From an uncultured Clostridia bacterium (lineage in GTDB: Bacteria > Bacillota > Clostridia > Christensenellales > Borkfalkiaceae): DNA of 64,000 nt. The stretch's first letter is position 1; the number at the start of each line of letters is the position of its first letter. The notes beneath the pieces were generated by a model, which searched no databases, was not told where the DNA came from, and saw only the letters and a list, made by a program, of their open reading frames with translations. Below, piece by piece: positions 16,470-25,445 of the stretch. The stretch spans positions 124,001 through 188,000 of the forward strand of contig CALVWW010000002.1 in assembly GCA_944368155.1 (NCBI GenBank), given 5' to 3'. Position numbers and translations under genes: made by a program.

Positions 16470-17551
16470 CGCTTTATGGCACCTCCCTCTATCCTTATTT
16501 TGTTCGCCTCCCTGCCGTATAATACGCGCTCTGCGTGCGTGCATGTGAGTATTGTCTGCATGCCCTGCGCGCGCGCAACAAGTTTTTTGCGGCGGGGAAG
16601 GTCGAGTTCGCTCATCACATCGTCCAGGATGAGGACGGGATACTCGCCGGAAAGCTGCCTGAATATTTCCATTTCGGCAAGCTTCACAGAGAGCGCCGCC
16701 GTGCGCGTCTGCCCCTGAGAGGCAAAGTGTTTGGCGTCCTGCCCGTTGATTGTGAAATCAAGGTCGTCGCGGTGGGGGCCCGTCGTCGTATAGCCGAGGC
16801 GGATATCGCGCTCGTAATTTCTTTTAAGTTCGAAAAAAATCTGTTCTTTCAGTTCTTCATCGTCTCCTACATATACCCTTTCGGGCCGCACTTCCAATTT
16901 CTCGGCGCCGTCGGTCAGTTTTGCATGCTCATCTTCGGCAATCGGCGCAAGGCGGGATATAAATTCTGCACGGTGACGCACGACTATCGCGGCATATTTT
17001 GCAAGCTGCTCGTCCCACACGGGGAGAGTGTCGTACACCAGCCCTATATCCCTGTCTTTCAAAAGATTGTTCCGCTGTTCCAGAATTTTATTGTAGCGCA
17101 GAAGCGCGGTATAGTAGCTGCGCGAGAGCTGTGAGATGGAAATATTCAGAAAGCGCCTGCGCTCGTCTGGGCCGTCCTGAATGAGCCTCAGCTCCGACGG
17201 AGAAAAAAATACGCTGAAAATATTGCCCAAAAGTTCGGCATTTTTGGCGATTTTGTTGCCGTTCACCCTGACTTCCCGCCCGTTTTCGTATATGGTCGCG
17301 GCGATATTCACTTCCCCGTACCTGCCCGAAGCAAGAGCGGAAATCTCTGCCGAGCTTTCGCCGTGCATTATGAGCTGCTTGTCCCGCTTTGCGCGCGGCG
17401 ACACGCCCGTACAGAGGTAAAACACCGCCTCGGCACAGTTGGTTTTGCCCTGCGCATTCCTGCCGAAGAGCACATTCAGCCCGTCGAAAAAGACAAAATT
17501 TTCACAGGCGTAATTTCTGAAGTTTTTAAGCGACAAATTTTTTATATGCAT
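16466..17551 (-). CDS. recF: DNA replication and repair protein RecF
   Basis: SMC-like ATPase that loads RecA at gapped DNA with RecO and RecR. Walker A is GRNAQGKTN (about 30-38); the signature region is ASQGQTRTAALSVKLAE (about 290) and Walker B LILDDVMSELD (about 317). It is 361 residues from ATG 17551, whose MHIKNLSLKNFRNY matches family N termini; a longer upstream extension does not. It is divergent from dnaA, with no dnaN between them, which departs from the usual dnaA-dnaN-recF order. Its promoter lies at 17671-17698. Confidence 0.96.
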   Translation of the reverse strand: MHIKNLSLKNFRNYACENFVFFDGLNVLFGRNAQGKTNCAEAVFYLCTGVSPRAKRDKQLIMHGESSAEISALASGRYGEVNIAATIYENGREVRVNGNKIAKNAELLGNIFSVFFSPSELRLIQDGPDERRRFLNISISQLSRSYYTALLRYNKILEQRNNLLKDRDIGLVYDTLPVWDEQLAKYAAIVVRHRAEFISRLAPIAEDEHAKLTDGAEKLEVRPERVYVGDDEELKEQIFFELKRNYERDIRLGYTTTGPHRDDLDFTINGQDAKHFASQGQTRTAALSVKLAEMEIFRQLSGEYPVLILDDVMSELDLPRRKKLVARAQGMQTILTCTHAERVLYGREANKIRIEGGAIKR

Positions 17552-17670
17552 TTTTCCACGAAAACACTTTATTTTGGGCGCGCATTGTAGTATAATCGAA
17601 AAACAGAGTGGAGCGCACAGCATTTGCTCCGCACTGCGGCGTACAGCGCCGCCCATTGCTCTGCGGGAAA

Positions 17671-17698
17671 ATTATAGCACAAAATTTATAAAATTCAA
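17671..17698 (-). promoter_or_regulatory. Probable recF promoter
   Basis: On the minus strand TTGAAT (17698-17693) and TATAAT (17676-17671) are 16 bases apart. It sits inside the dnaA leader, so dnaA and recF expression may interfere. A plus-strand TATAAT at 17591-17596 could serve dnaA, with only a weak -35. Confidence 0.5.
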
Positions 17699-17719
17699 AG
17701 GAACTTACAGGCAAAACTT

Positions 17720-19075
17720 ATGACGGCAAAGGGAAACTTCGATTTTTTATACAATCCCATAAAGGAGAAGATGCGCGAGCTCGTTTCGCACATCAACTAC
17801 ACCACTTTCATTGAAAAGCTGGTGCCCGTTGACGTTGACGGGCGCTATATCGTATTGGAGGCGCCCACCGAAAGTTTTGCTAAATACATTACCACCACTC
17901 TTGCCGACAAAATGCGCGAAGCGATAGCCGAAGCGGGCGTGGGCATCGTCGATTTCCGCCTCAAAGTTGAGGGTGCGGACGGTTACGTTTACAACGGACC
18001 CGAGGAAGAGCCCAAAAATTTCAGCGCGCCTGCCAACCTCGACCCGAAGTTCACGTTCGAAAGTTTTGTCGTAGGTCCCAACAACGAATATGTATTTGCC
18101 GCCGCAAGGTCGGTTGCAGAAGACCCTGCGGGCACTTACAACCCGTTGTTCATTTACGGCGGAACCGGTCTGGGAAAAACTCACCTGATGCAGGCAATCG
18201 CAAATAAAATTGTGCGTGAAAAGCCCTTTTTAAAGGTAATATATATAACGTGCGAACAGTTCGTCAACGAGATTATCGACACAATGTTCACCAGCCGCGG
18301 AGCCGACACGCGCGACAAGAGCAGTAAGCTGAGGCAGCACTACCGCTCGGCCGACGTGCTCATCGTCGACGACATACAGTTTATCGAAAATAAGAAGGCC
18401 GTGCAGGAAGAATTTTTCCATACCTTCAACGAACTGGTGGCAAAGGGCAAGCAGATAGTCATCTCCTCCGACCATTCGCCCAAGGAGCTTGCCGCGCTGG
18501 AAGAAAGGCTCAGAACGCGCTTTTCCGGCGGACTGCTGTTCGACATACTCCCCCCCGACTACGAGACCAAAGTTGCAATTTTGAAGCGCAAAGCATTTGA
18601 AAAGAAATGCGTCGTGCCCGACGACGTTCTGAATTTCCTTGCAAAAGACAGCGGCGACGACGTGCGCACGCTCGAGGGCAGGCTTACAAAGGTGATTTTC
18701 GCCTCCCGTCTGCGGGAAGAGCCTATCACCGTGCAGCTTGCGCGCAACGCACTCAGCGAGGCCGTTTCCGAGGACGGGAACGAAGAGATTACGCCCGAAA
18801 CGGTGATAAACGCCGTAACAGGTTTCTACCACATTGAAAAATCGGATATAGTGGGCAAGAGCAAAAAGAAGGAAATTGTAATTCCCCGCCAGATTTGCTG
18901 CTACTTAATGTGCGAACTGCTCTCCCTCCCGCTTGTGTCCATCGGCAAGGAGCTTGGCGGCCGCGACCACACGACAATGCTGTACTCGCGCGACAAGGTA
19001 GAAGAGATGTGCCGCACGAACGACAGAATTGCCAAGGATGTGGATGATATCAAAAATATAATACTTAAAAAATAG
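17720..19075 (+). CDS. dnaA: Chromosomal replication initiator DnaA
   Basis: AAA+ initiator that binds oriC and melts it. Domain I covers about 1-90, followed by a very short linker. The AAA+ domain has Walker A GGTGLGKTHL (about 147-156) and Walker B LIVDDIQFI (about 212). Domain IV has the DnaA-box helix GGRDHTTMLYSRDKVEEM (about 413-430). Length is 451 residues, normal for the class. AAAGGAAC lies upstream of the ATG. The gene stands alone: dnaN is absent and mnmG follows after mosaic copy D. I find no cluster of DnaA boxes on either side. Confidence 0.98.
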   Translation: MTAKGNFDFLYNPIKEKMRELVSHINYTTFIEKLVPVDVDGRYIVLEAPTESFAKYITTTLADKMREAIAEAGVGIVDFRLKVEGADGYVYNGPEEEPKNFSAPANLDPKFTFESFVVGPNNEYVFAAARSVAEDPAGTYNPLFIYGGTGLGKTHLMQAIANKIVREKPFLKVIYITCEQFVNEIIDTMFTSRGADTRDKSSKLRQHYRSADVLIVDDIQFIENKKAVQEEFFHTFNELVAKGKQIVISSDHSPKELAALEERLRTRFSGGLLFDILPPDYETKVAILKRKAFEKKCVVPDDVLNFLAKDSGDDVRTLEGRLTKVIFASRLREEPITVQLARNALSEAVSEDGNEEITPETVINAVTGFYHIEKSDIVGKSKKKEIVIPRQICCYLMCELLSLPLVSIGKELGGRDHTTMLYSRDKVEEMCRTNDRIAKDVDDIKNIILKK

Positions 19076-19262
19076 TTCACGAATTTTTCACCTTGGCCGA
19101 ATGCTAAAAATTCCGTGATTTGAGGGGCCAGCCCCTCTTTGCGCAATTTTAAGGGCCCACGAAGCATATAATTGCGCAAATTCACCCTTGGTGAGCTCGC
19201 TCTCGCGACAAATTGAGTCGCGCTGGCGCAGGGAAACCCTGCTTGCGCACATTATTTATTTT
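19076..19262 (+). repeat. Multi-hairpin mosaic element, copy D (best-formed copy)
   Basis: It begins immediately after the dnaA stop. Hairpin 1 spans 19077-19118 (TCACGAATTTTT with AAAAATTCCGTGA). Hairpin 2 is 19122-19137 (GAGGGGCCAGCCCCTC). Hairpin 3 pairs 19138-19148 with 19170-19180 (TTTGCGCAATT). CACCCTTGGTG lies at 19183-19193. CGCGAC and GTCGCG flank AAATTGA at 19204-19222. The distal hairpin GCAGGGAAACCCTGC is 19228-19242, then TTGCGCACATTATTTATT. Confidence 0.9.
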
Positions 19263-19421
19263 TTTATTCACACCTTCCGCACGCTCCTTGTCTTACTTGC
19301 TTCTATGAAGTTACTACTTGCATTTTTGTTGCGGCAAAAAATAATTTAAATGAATATAAATCAAAATAAATTCACCTGAAATTCCCGTCGGAAAACGGCG
19401 GGAATTTTTGTGAGGCCAATT
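19263..19421. other. Region before mnmG: partial family-2 repeat and a hairpin
   Basis: Bases 19266-19310, read on the minus strand, match the start of repeat family 2 (GAAGCAAGTAAGACAAGG and GTGCGGAAGGT). The remainder is AT-rich up to the hairpin at 19380-19409. No gene or origin motif was found. Confidence 0.5.
19380..19409 (+). terminator. Terminator-like hairpin just upstream of mnmG
   Basis: AAATTCCCGTC pairs with GGCGGGAATTT and is followed by T residues, ending 12 bases before the mnmG ATG and immediately before its ribosome site. Nearly the same stem occurs after mnmG at 21301-21331. It could attenuate mnmG or end the transcript from dnaA. Confidence 0.6.
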
Positions 19422-21278
19422 ATGATACCTACATTTTCCGAAGGACAATTCGACGTCGTCGTCGTTGGTGCAGGTCACGCAGGGTGCGAGGCCGCTCTCG
19501 CCTGCGCGCGCACAGGGCTTAAAACTGCTATGCTTACGCTGAATTTAGACAGCATAGCTTTTATGGCGTGCAATCCCTCGGTAGGAGGCACGGCAAAAGG
19601 ACACCTTGTGCGCGAAATAGACGCTCTCGGCGGCGAAATGGGCATAAATGCCGACAAAACAGCATTGCAGATGCGCATGCTCAATGTGGGCAAGGGCGCG
19701 GCGGTGCAGTCGCTCAGGTGCCAGTCCGACAAAAACGCCTATCACACCGAGATGAAGAGAACGCTCGAGCATACCGAAAATCTGAGAATAGTTCAGGGCG
19801 AAGCGGCTGAAATTCTTACCGAAGAGGGAAAAGTGTGCGGCGTCAAGACGACTTACGGCGGAATATTTTACTGCAAAGCTGCAATACTCGCAACAGGGGT
19901 GTATCTCAATGCCGAAACCATTACGGGCGACGTCGTAAAAAAGAGCGGACCAAACGGCTTCGCTCCCGCTACAGAGCTTACAAAAAACTTAATCGACCTC
20001 GGATACAGCGTGCGCAGATTCAAGACGGGCACCCCCGCACGCCTCGACGGGCGGACGGTAGATTTCGGTAAGTGCGAGGTGCAGTACGGCGACGACGATA
20101 TAGCGCCCTTTTCATATATGACTGAAGTGAGCGTTAAAAACAGCTTACCCTGCTACCTTACCTACACGAATGAAGCCACACACAAAATTATCCTCGATAA
20201 TTTAGACCGCTCCCCCCTCTATAACGGCACAATACTCTCAACAGGGCCTAGATACTGCCCCTCGATAGAAACTAAGGTTGTGCGCTTTTCCGACAAGGAG
20301 CGCCACCAACTGTTTTTAGAACCCGAAGGAGCCGACACGCTGGAAATTTATGTGCAGGGCATGTCCTCATCTCTGCCGCACGACATTCAGATTGATATGT
20401 ACCGCACGGTTGCCGGACTTGAACACTGCGACATAATGCGCTATGCCTACGCCATAGAGTACGACTGCATAGATACGCTCGACGTATATCCCACTCTGGA
20501 ATTCAAAAAAATAGAAGGACTTTACACAGCGGGGCAGATAAACGGCACCTCGGGTTATGAAGAGGCGGCGGCACAGGGACTTATGGCCGGGCTGAATGCA
20601 AGCCTTAAGATACGCGGCAAAGAACCGCTCATTTTGGGTCGGGACGAGGCCTATATAGGCGTTTTAATCGACGATTTGGTAACAAAAGGTACCGATGAGC
20701 CTTACAGAATGATGACCTCCCGCGCCGAACACAGGCTGGAGATAAGGCAGGATAACGCCGACTTCCGCCTGACGCAAAAGGGATACGATTGCGGACTGGT
20801 GACAGAGGAAAGGTATAAAAAGTTTCTTGAACGCAGGGCCTGTTACGAGAGCGCGCTGAATGAGTTGAACGGGCGCGTGCCCGCAAAAGAGGCCGACAAA
20901 TTTCTGCGTTCGCTCGGGCTCGACGGCACCGAAAAGCCGCTTAAGTATGCCGACTTAATCCGCCGCGGCGCAACGCTGAAACAGGTTAAAAGCGCATTCC
21001 TCGTACTCGAAAATTGCGGAAAAAGCGCGGCGCAGTCGGCGGAAATCTATATTAAATATGAAGGATATTTAAAAAAAGGCCTTGAGCAGATTGCGCGCGC
21101 ACGTAAACTTGAAGAGAAGAAACTGCCGCCCGATTTGGACTACATGCAGATAGAAGGGCTGAGACTGGAGGCGCGCGAAAAGCTGAACAAGATAAGGCCG
21201 GCCTCTTTGGGACAGGCTTCGCGCATTTCGGGCGTAAACCCCGCGGATATTGCCGTTCTGATACTCTATATAAAATAG
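19422..21278 (+). CDS. mnmG: tRNA uridine-5-carboxymethylaminomethyl modification enzyme MnmG (GidA)
   Basis: FAD-dependent enzyme that with MnmE builds the cmnm5U34 wobble modification. The dinucleotide-binding motif VVVGAGHAGCEAALA is near residue 13. Also visible are CNPSVGGTAKGHLVREIDALGG (split as CNPSVGGTAKG and HLVREIDALGG) and GLYTAGQINGTSGYEEAAAQ (about 365). The C-terminal MnmE-interaction helices are present. Length is 618 residues. ATG 19422 is preferred to a GTG at 19410, because GTGAGG at 19410-19415 is its ribosome site. mnmG near dnaA is common, though usually with mnmE and rsmG, which are absent here. Confidence 0.96.
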   Translation: MIPTFSEGQFDVVVVGAGHAGCEAALACARTGLKTAMLTLNLDSIAFMACNPSVGGTAKGHLVREIDALGGEMGINADKTALQMRMLNVGKGAAVQSLRCQSDKNAYHTEMKRTLEHTENLRIVQGEAAEILTEEGKVCGVKTTYGGIFYCKAAILATGVYLNAETITGDVVKKSGPNGFAPATELTKNLIDLGYSVRRFKTGTPARLDGRTVDFGKCEVQYGDDDIAPFSYMTEVSVKNSLPCYLTYTNEATHKIILDNLDRSPLYNGTILSTGPRYCPSIETKVVRFSDKERHQLFLEPEGADTLEIYVQGMSSSLPHDIQIDMYRTVAGLEHCDIMRYAYAIEYDCIDTLDVYPTLEFKKIEGLYTAGQINGTSGYEEAAAQGLMAGLNASLKIRGKEPLILGRDEAYIGVLIDDLVTKGTDEPYRMMTSRAEHRLEIRQDNADFRLTQKGYDCGLVTEERYKKFLERRACYESALNELNGRVPAKEADKFLRSLGLDGTEKPLKYADLIRRGATLKQVKSAFLVLENCGKSAAQSAEIYIKYEGYLKKGLEQIARARKLEEKKLPPDLDYMQIEGLRLEAREKLNKIRPASLGQASRISGVNPADIAVLILYIK

Positions 21279-21300
21279 TTCACAATAAAACCAATCACAA

Positions 21301-21331
21301 AAATTCCCGTCTTGCACGACGGGAATTTTTT
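21301..21331 (+). terminator. Terminator after mnmG
   Basis: AAATTCCCGTC and GACGGGAATTT enclose a short loop and are followed by six T, 22 bases after the stop codon. Confidence 0.88.
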
Positions 21332-21449
21332 ATTTAAGCTATTATATTAAAAATTATTTAATTAATAAATAAATTAAATATTATTTATTTCGACATTATT
21401 TTTTATAACTGTATAAATTACGCACACATACCGGCGTTAAAATTTGGGT

Positions 21450-23753
21450 ATGCCATTTAAAATTAACGTTAAAAGCGCATTTGTATATCTGATATTTGCA
21501 GTCGCATGCCTGTTTTTAAACGGTGCCGCAAGCGGCGTGCCGCTCTCGCTGGGACTCTATTTTTCGCTGCTGATATGCGGCGGCAATATCATTGCCGCGC
21601 CTGTGGCGTACATAGCCTGTTCTGCGGTCCATCTGAGCCTCACCGCTTTTTTATGTGCGCTGGCCGAGGCGGCTTTTTTGCTGTTTATAACTCTCCTCTA
21701 CAGGCACACGGGACGAAAAATCAGATTTGAGGCGGCAATCTTTTTTATCATAGCGCTCGCACCGTTTATAGCGTTCTCAGATTGGGATTCACCGGTACTT
21801 GAACTGCTCGGAAATGCGTATCTGTCGCGAGCGGTTGCGGCCGCGGTTATAGCGCTTGCATTTTTATTTTCTTATAAAAGCGTATATGCCTGCATTTTCA
21901 GGCTAGGGCGGTGCAGGCTGAAAGAGGACGAACTTTTTTCCTTATCCGTGATATATGTGCTTGCGGGCACAGGCATTATCAACCTTGCCGGCGAACTTGC
22001 TTACTGCGCGCTGACCGCATTTATCATCTCGCTCTCGGTGCGCTTTTTTAAGGGTCCCGCCGCCCTGCTCCCCTCCCTTGCGGCGGGGCTGCCGCCAACA
22101 ATTTCTTCCCTTTCGCTCATACCCTTAACGGTGTGCCTGTGCGTGTGCGCCCTCTCCCTGCTGTTCGTGCGTGCGGGGAGGTGCGCACCGCCCGTTTGCG
22201 TATGCGCCCTTCTGTGCGGCCAAGGATATTTTGCGGGATGGTATGAACAGGGCACAACCCTTATAATTTTGCGCGTTGCGGCAATCGCCGTGGGCTGTGC
22301 GCTGGCCGCAATTCCTTCGGATATAAAACTTAAGGCGCTTTTCGACACGTTGACGGTAAAAAAAGAACTTTCCGACACAGCCATAAACCGCGAACGCGAG
22401 CGCACGGGCGAAAAGCTTTTCCGCATGAGCGAGGTGTTCCGCGAGGTGGAGTGCGCATTCAAAGACATGGATGAAGCTACAGACGAAGCGGGCGCAAAAA
22501 AACGCGTGGTATCCGAATTGAAGGAAAAGCTGTGCGCAAACTGCGAAAAACGCGCAAGATGCGAAAAGAGCGTAGTTTATAAAGGCTTTGCAAGCCTCGT
22601 GGAAGCGGGCACGCTGAAAGGTAAAGTAAACCTTATAGACCTTCCGCCCGCAATAACGCAGAACTGCATAGTTCCGACTGAAGTAATCTCGGCGCTGAAC
22701 AGTCTGCTTATAGAATACCGCAGATTTATGGCGGAAGCAGAGAATGCGCGCACGGGGCGCAAACTGCTCGCCGACCAGGCTAAGGGCATATCGGCAGTGC
22801 TCAAAAACAATGCGGTGGAACTGTGCCAAAAAAAGCGCTCGGAAGAGACCGGCCGCGGAGTTGTCCGCGCGCTTGCCGCGGCAGGAATAGCCTGCCCGGA
22901 GGCATACTTCAGCGCGGAGACAGAAGAAGTTTATGCCGTGCTTGTGGGCGAAGTCAACCTCTCCACGGTATGCGCGGCGCTTACGCGCGTCACTGGCAAA
23001 AAATACATGCTTAAAGATAAAACAGAGCTCGGCGGAGAAAAGCGGTGCTGCATATTCTGCCGCCCGCCGAAATTCGACGCGGTATTCGGAGTGGCAGGTG
23101 TAAAAAAACGCGGTGAAAATGCATCGGGCGATACGCACTCTGTCATTCGCATAAACGAACACAGATTTTTAATGGCGCTCTCCGACGGTATGGGCAGCGG
23201 CGAATATGCGCGCAAGGTTTCGCGCACGGCAATTTCGCTGATTGAAGCGTTTTACCGGGCTGAAATGCCCGAAGGCACAGTTTTGGACACAATAAACAAA
23301 CTGCTGGCCTTTTCACGCGAGGAGCGGTTTGCCTGCATAGACATATGTTCGGTAGATTTGAACAGCGGAGCGGCCGAATTTGTTAAGATAGGCTCTCCGG
23401 TCGCGCTCATTCTGCGCGAAGACGGCATAAAGGTGCTCGAGGGAGAAGGCCTGCCGCTCGGCATACTCGAAGTGCTGCGCCCCACTGTATCCACCGACAC
23501 TCTCGGCGACGGAGACATGCTGGTGTTCATGAGCGACGGCATAACCACAGCCTTCTCATCCACTCCCGAATTGCTCGAATTTTTACAGTCCGTAAGCCGC
23601 TTGAACCCGCAGAATGTTGCCGACAAATTGCTTGCGGGCGCGCTCGAACGCACAGGCGGCAGGGCCGAGGACGACATGACGGTTTTATGCACGCGGATAT
23701 TTGCCGCGCAGGATGCACGCGACAGCGAACAGGAACTTGCGGCAATGGCATAA
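21450..23753 (+). CDS. spoIIE: Stage II sporulation protein E (SpoIIE) serine phosphatase
   Basis: Membrane-bound PP2C-type phosphatase that dephosphorylates SpoIIAA to activate sigma-F in the forespore. About ten hydrophobic helices fill residues 1-290. A middle region of about 300-530 has a Cys-rich stretch (CANCEKRARCEKS). The C-terminal SpoIIE/PP2C domain shows RFLMALSDGMGSGEYA, ERFACIDICSVDL and MLVFMSDGIT. It is about 767 residues, a little shorter than the B. subtilis protein. The start is uncertain: ATG 21450 or TTG 21444, with no clear ribosome site. It stands as a single gene with a terminator on each side. Confidence 0.93.
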   Translation: MPFKINVKSAFVYLIFAVACLFLNGAASGVPLSLGLYFSLLICGGNIIAAPVAYIACSAVHLSLTAFLCALAEAAFLLFITLLYRHTGRKIRFEAAIFFIIALAPFIAFSDWDSPVLELLGNAYLSRAVAAAVIALAFLFSYKSVYACIFRLGRCRLKEDELFSLSVIYVLAGTGIINLAGELAYCALTAFIISLSVRFFKGPAALLPSLAAGLPPTISSLSLIPLTVCLCVCALSLLFVRAGRCAPPVCVCALLCGQGYFAGWYEQGTTLIILRVAAIAVGCALAAIPSDIKLKALFDTLTVKKELSDTAINRERERTGEKLFRMSEVFREVECAFKDMDEATDEAGAKKRVVSELKEKLCANCEKRARCEKSVVYKGFASLVEAGTLKGKVNLIDLPPAITQNCIVPTEVISALNSLLIEYRRFMAEAENARTGRKLLADQAKGISAVLKNNAVELCQKKRSEETGRGVVRALAAAGIACPEAYFSAETEEVYAVLVGEVNLSTVCAALTRVTGKKYMLKDKTELGGEKRCCIFCRPPKFDAVFGVAGVKKRGENASGDTHSVIRINEHRFLMALSDGMGSGEYARKVSRTAISLIEAFYRAEMPEGTVLDTINKLLAFSREERFACIDICSVDLNSGAAEFVKIGSPVALILREDGIKVLEGEGLPLGILEVLRPTVSTDTLGDGDMLVFMSDGITTAFSSTPELLEFLQSVSRLNPQNVADKLLAGALERTGGRAEDDMTVLCTRIFAAQDARDSEQELAAMA

Positions 23754-23792
23754 AAAGTTAACGACATTCAGAAAAGCTTTAAAAAAAATAGA

Positions 23793-23825
23793 AACCCGAG
23801 AGCCAACAGGCGCTCGGGTTCATTA
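23793..23825. terminator. Bidirectional terminator between spoIIE and malQ
   Basis: AACCCGAG (23793-23800) pairs with CTCGGGTT (23813-23820). An A-run on the left and a T-rich stretch on the right allow use by both convergent genes. Confidence 0.8.
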
Positions 23826-23865
23826 TATTTTATGTTCGGCAAATTTGTTAGATAATTGACCGCCT

Positions 23866-25389
23866 CTACTCCCTGCCGCTCGATTTTACCGCATAGCGCA
23901 GCCATGCGGCAATTCTGCGGTCGGGAATGTTTTCCAGCCTGAACTGCCAGTTGCCCGAAGAAGTAGAGGGTACGTTCATGCGGGCGGAATTATCCAGCCC
24001 GAGAATATCCTGGACGGGGATTATACACATATCCGACTTTGTGCCGAGCGCGCACTTTACCAAGGCGCGGGCGGCATCCTGACGCGATACTATCGGGTAG
24101 CTCACGCCCTCAGACTTGAGCGCGGCGCGCAGAGATTTACGGAATTTTATGAATTGCGCATCGTCCATGCCGAGAATAAAACCCAGCACGGTATCGTTAT
24201 CGTGCGTACCCGTATAAGTAACGGTATTTTCCGTTATAAACTTGGGCAGGTACTCGTTATTTTCGTTGCCGTCGAATGCAAAGAGCATAATCTTCATTCC
24301 GGGGAAGCCCGTCGCCTCCCTCAGCGCTATGACGCCGTCGTCTATCACGCCCAAATCTTCGGCAATTATCTTAACGGAGCCGAGCGCATTTGCCGCCGCT
24401 TCGAACAGCTTCATGCCAGGGCCCTTCCTCCACGAACCTATCTCGGCAGTCGTAGCCGAGGCGGGAATGGCATAATACCTGTCAAACCCGCGGAAATGGT
24501 CTATTCTGACTATGTCATATAGTTCGCAGGAGCGCTTTATGCGCTCTGTCCACCACCTGTAACCGTCCCTTTCGGCATAGTCCCAGTCGTAGAGCGGATT
24601 GCCCCACAGCTGACCCGTGACAGAAAAATAATCGGGGGGAACGCCCGCAACTTCCGTGGGATTCAGGTCCTCGTCAACCAGAAACATCTCCGGGTGCGCC
24701 CACACGTCGGAGGAGTCGTCGGCGACATACAGCGGAATATCGCCGATAATTTCAATCCCCTTATTGTTGGCATACGCTTTAAGCGCCTTCCACTGCTTTA
24801 AAAACTGGTACTGCAAAAACTGCCAGAAACAGTATTGTTTTTTATAAGCGTTTTCCTTGAACTCGGAAAGGGCAAGCTCTTCATGAAACTTATATGCACG
24901 CGGCCAATCGCGGTAGGTGCCGCCGTATACCGATTTGAGCGACATGAACAGCGCATAGTCGTCATAAAGGCCGCTATCAACAAATTTTTTGAACGAACGG
25001 TCGTTGATATTGAACCGCGCATATGCGAGGCGCAGAGTTGCATATCTGCGCTCATACAACCCGCCGTAATCTACCCGGCCCCCGCTCATTTCAGCCTCTT
25101 TAAGCTCATCACTATCGAGCAGCCCCTGTTTGCAGAGCTGTTCAAGGTCGATAAAATAGGGATTTACCGAATTGCAGCATACCGACTGATAGGGCGAATC
25201 TCCGTAACCCGTCTGCACGAGGGGGAGAATCTGCCAGTATTTTATTTTGCTTCGCTCGAGGAAGTCTACAAAATCATACGCCTCTTTTCCGAGCGAGCCT
25301 ATTCCGTATTTCCCGGGAAGGGAAGATATATGGCACAGTATGCCCGCGCCACGTTTAAAAGCTCTTTTCTTTCCGCCTGTCATGTTCAT
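23866..25389 (-). CDS. malQ: 4-alpha-glucanotransferase (amylomaltase)
   Basis: GH77 enzyme that transfers maltodextrin units between alpha-1,4-glucans, in glycogen or maltodextrin metabolism. Typical motifs are SSLPGKYGIGSLG (about 20), YWQILPLVQTGYGDSPYQ (about 53), the nucleophile region DIVRIDHFRGF (about 285), the acid/base IIAEDLGVI (about 335), and the TGTHDNDT stretch (about 390). It is 507 residues, full length. No other glycogen genes are near it. It lies 56 bases downstream of dapL in the same direction, but no functional tie is evident. Confidence 0.97.
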   Translation of the reverse strand: MNMTGGKKRAFKRGAGILCHISSLPGKYGIGSLGKEAYDFVDFLERSKIKYWQILPLVQTGYGDSPYQSVCCNSVNPYFIDLEQLCKQGLLDSDELKEAEMSGGRVDYGGLYERRYATLRLAYARFNINDRSFKKFVDSGLYDDYALFMSLKSVYGGTYRDWPRAYKFHEELALSEFKENAYKKQYCFWQFLQYQFLKQWKALKAYANNKGIEIIGDIPLYVADDSSDVWAHPEMFLVDEDLNPTEVAGVPPDYFSVTGQLWGNPLYDWDYAERDGYRWWTERIKRSCELYDIVRIDHFRGFDRYYAIPASATTAEIGSWRKGPGMKLFEAAANALGSVKIIAEDLGVIDDGVIALREATGFPGMKIMLFAFDGNENNEYLPKFITENTVTYTGTHDNDTVLGFILGMDDAQFIKFRKSLRAALKSEGVSYPIVSRQDAARALVKCALGTKSDMCIIPVQDILGLDNSARMNVPSTSSGNWQFRLENIPDRRIAAWLRYAVKSSGRE

Positions 25390-25445
25390 TAAACGCCTTA
25401 CTTAAAATTAAAAATCTGAATGATTCGGGGATATATCAGGGGCAA

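Noticed and set aside
17552-17719. oriC between recF and dnaA
   Set aside because: No cluster of TTATCCACA-like boxes and no AT-rich unwinding stretch beyond ordinary promoters; only one two-mismatch box at 17551-17559.
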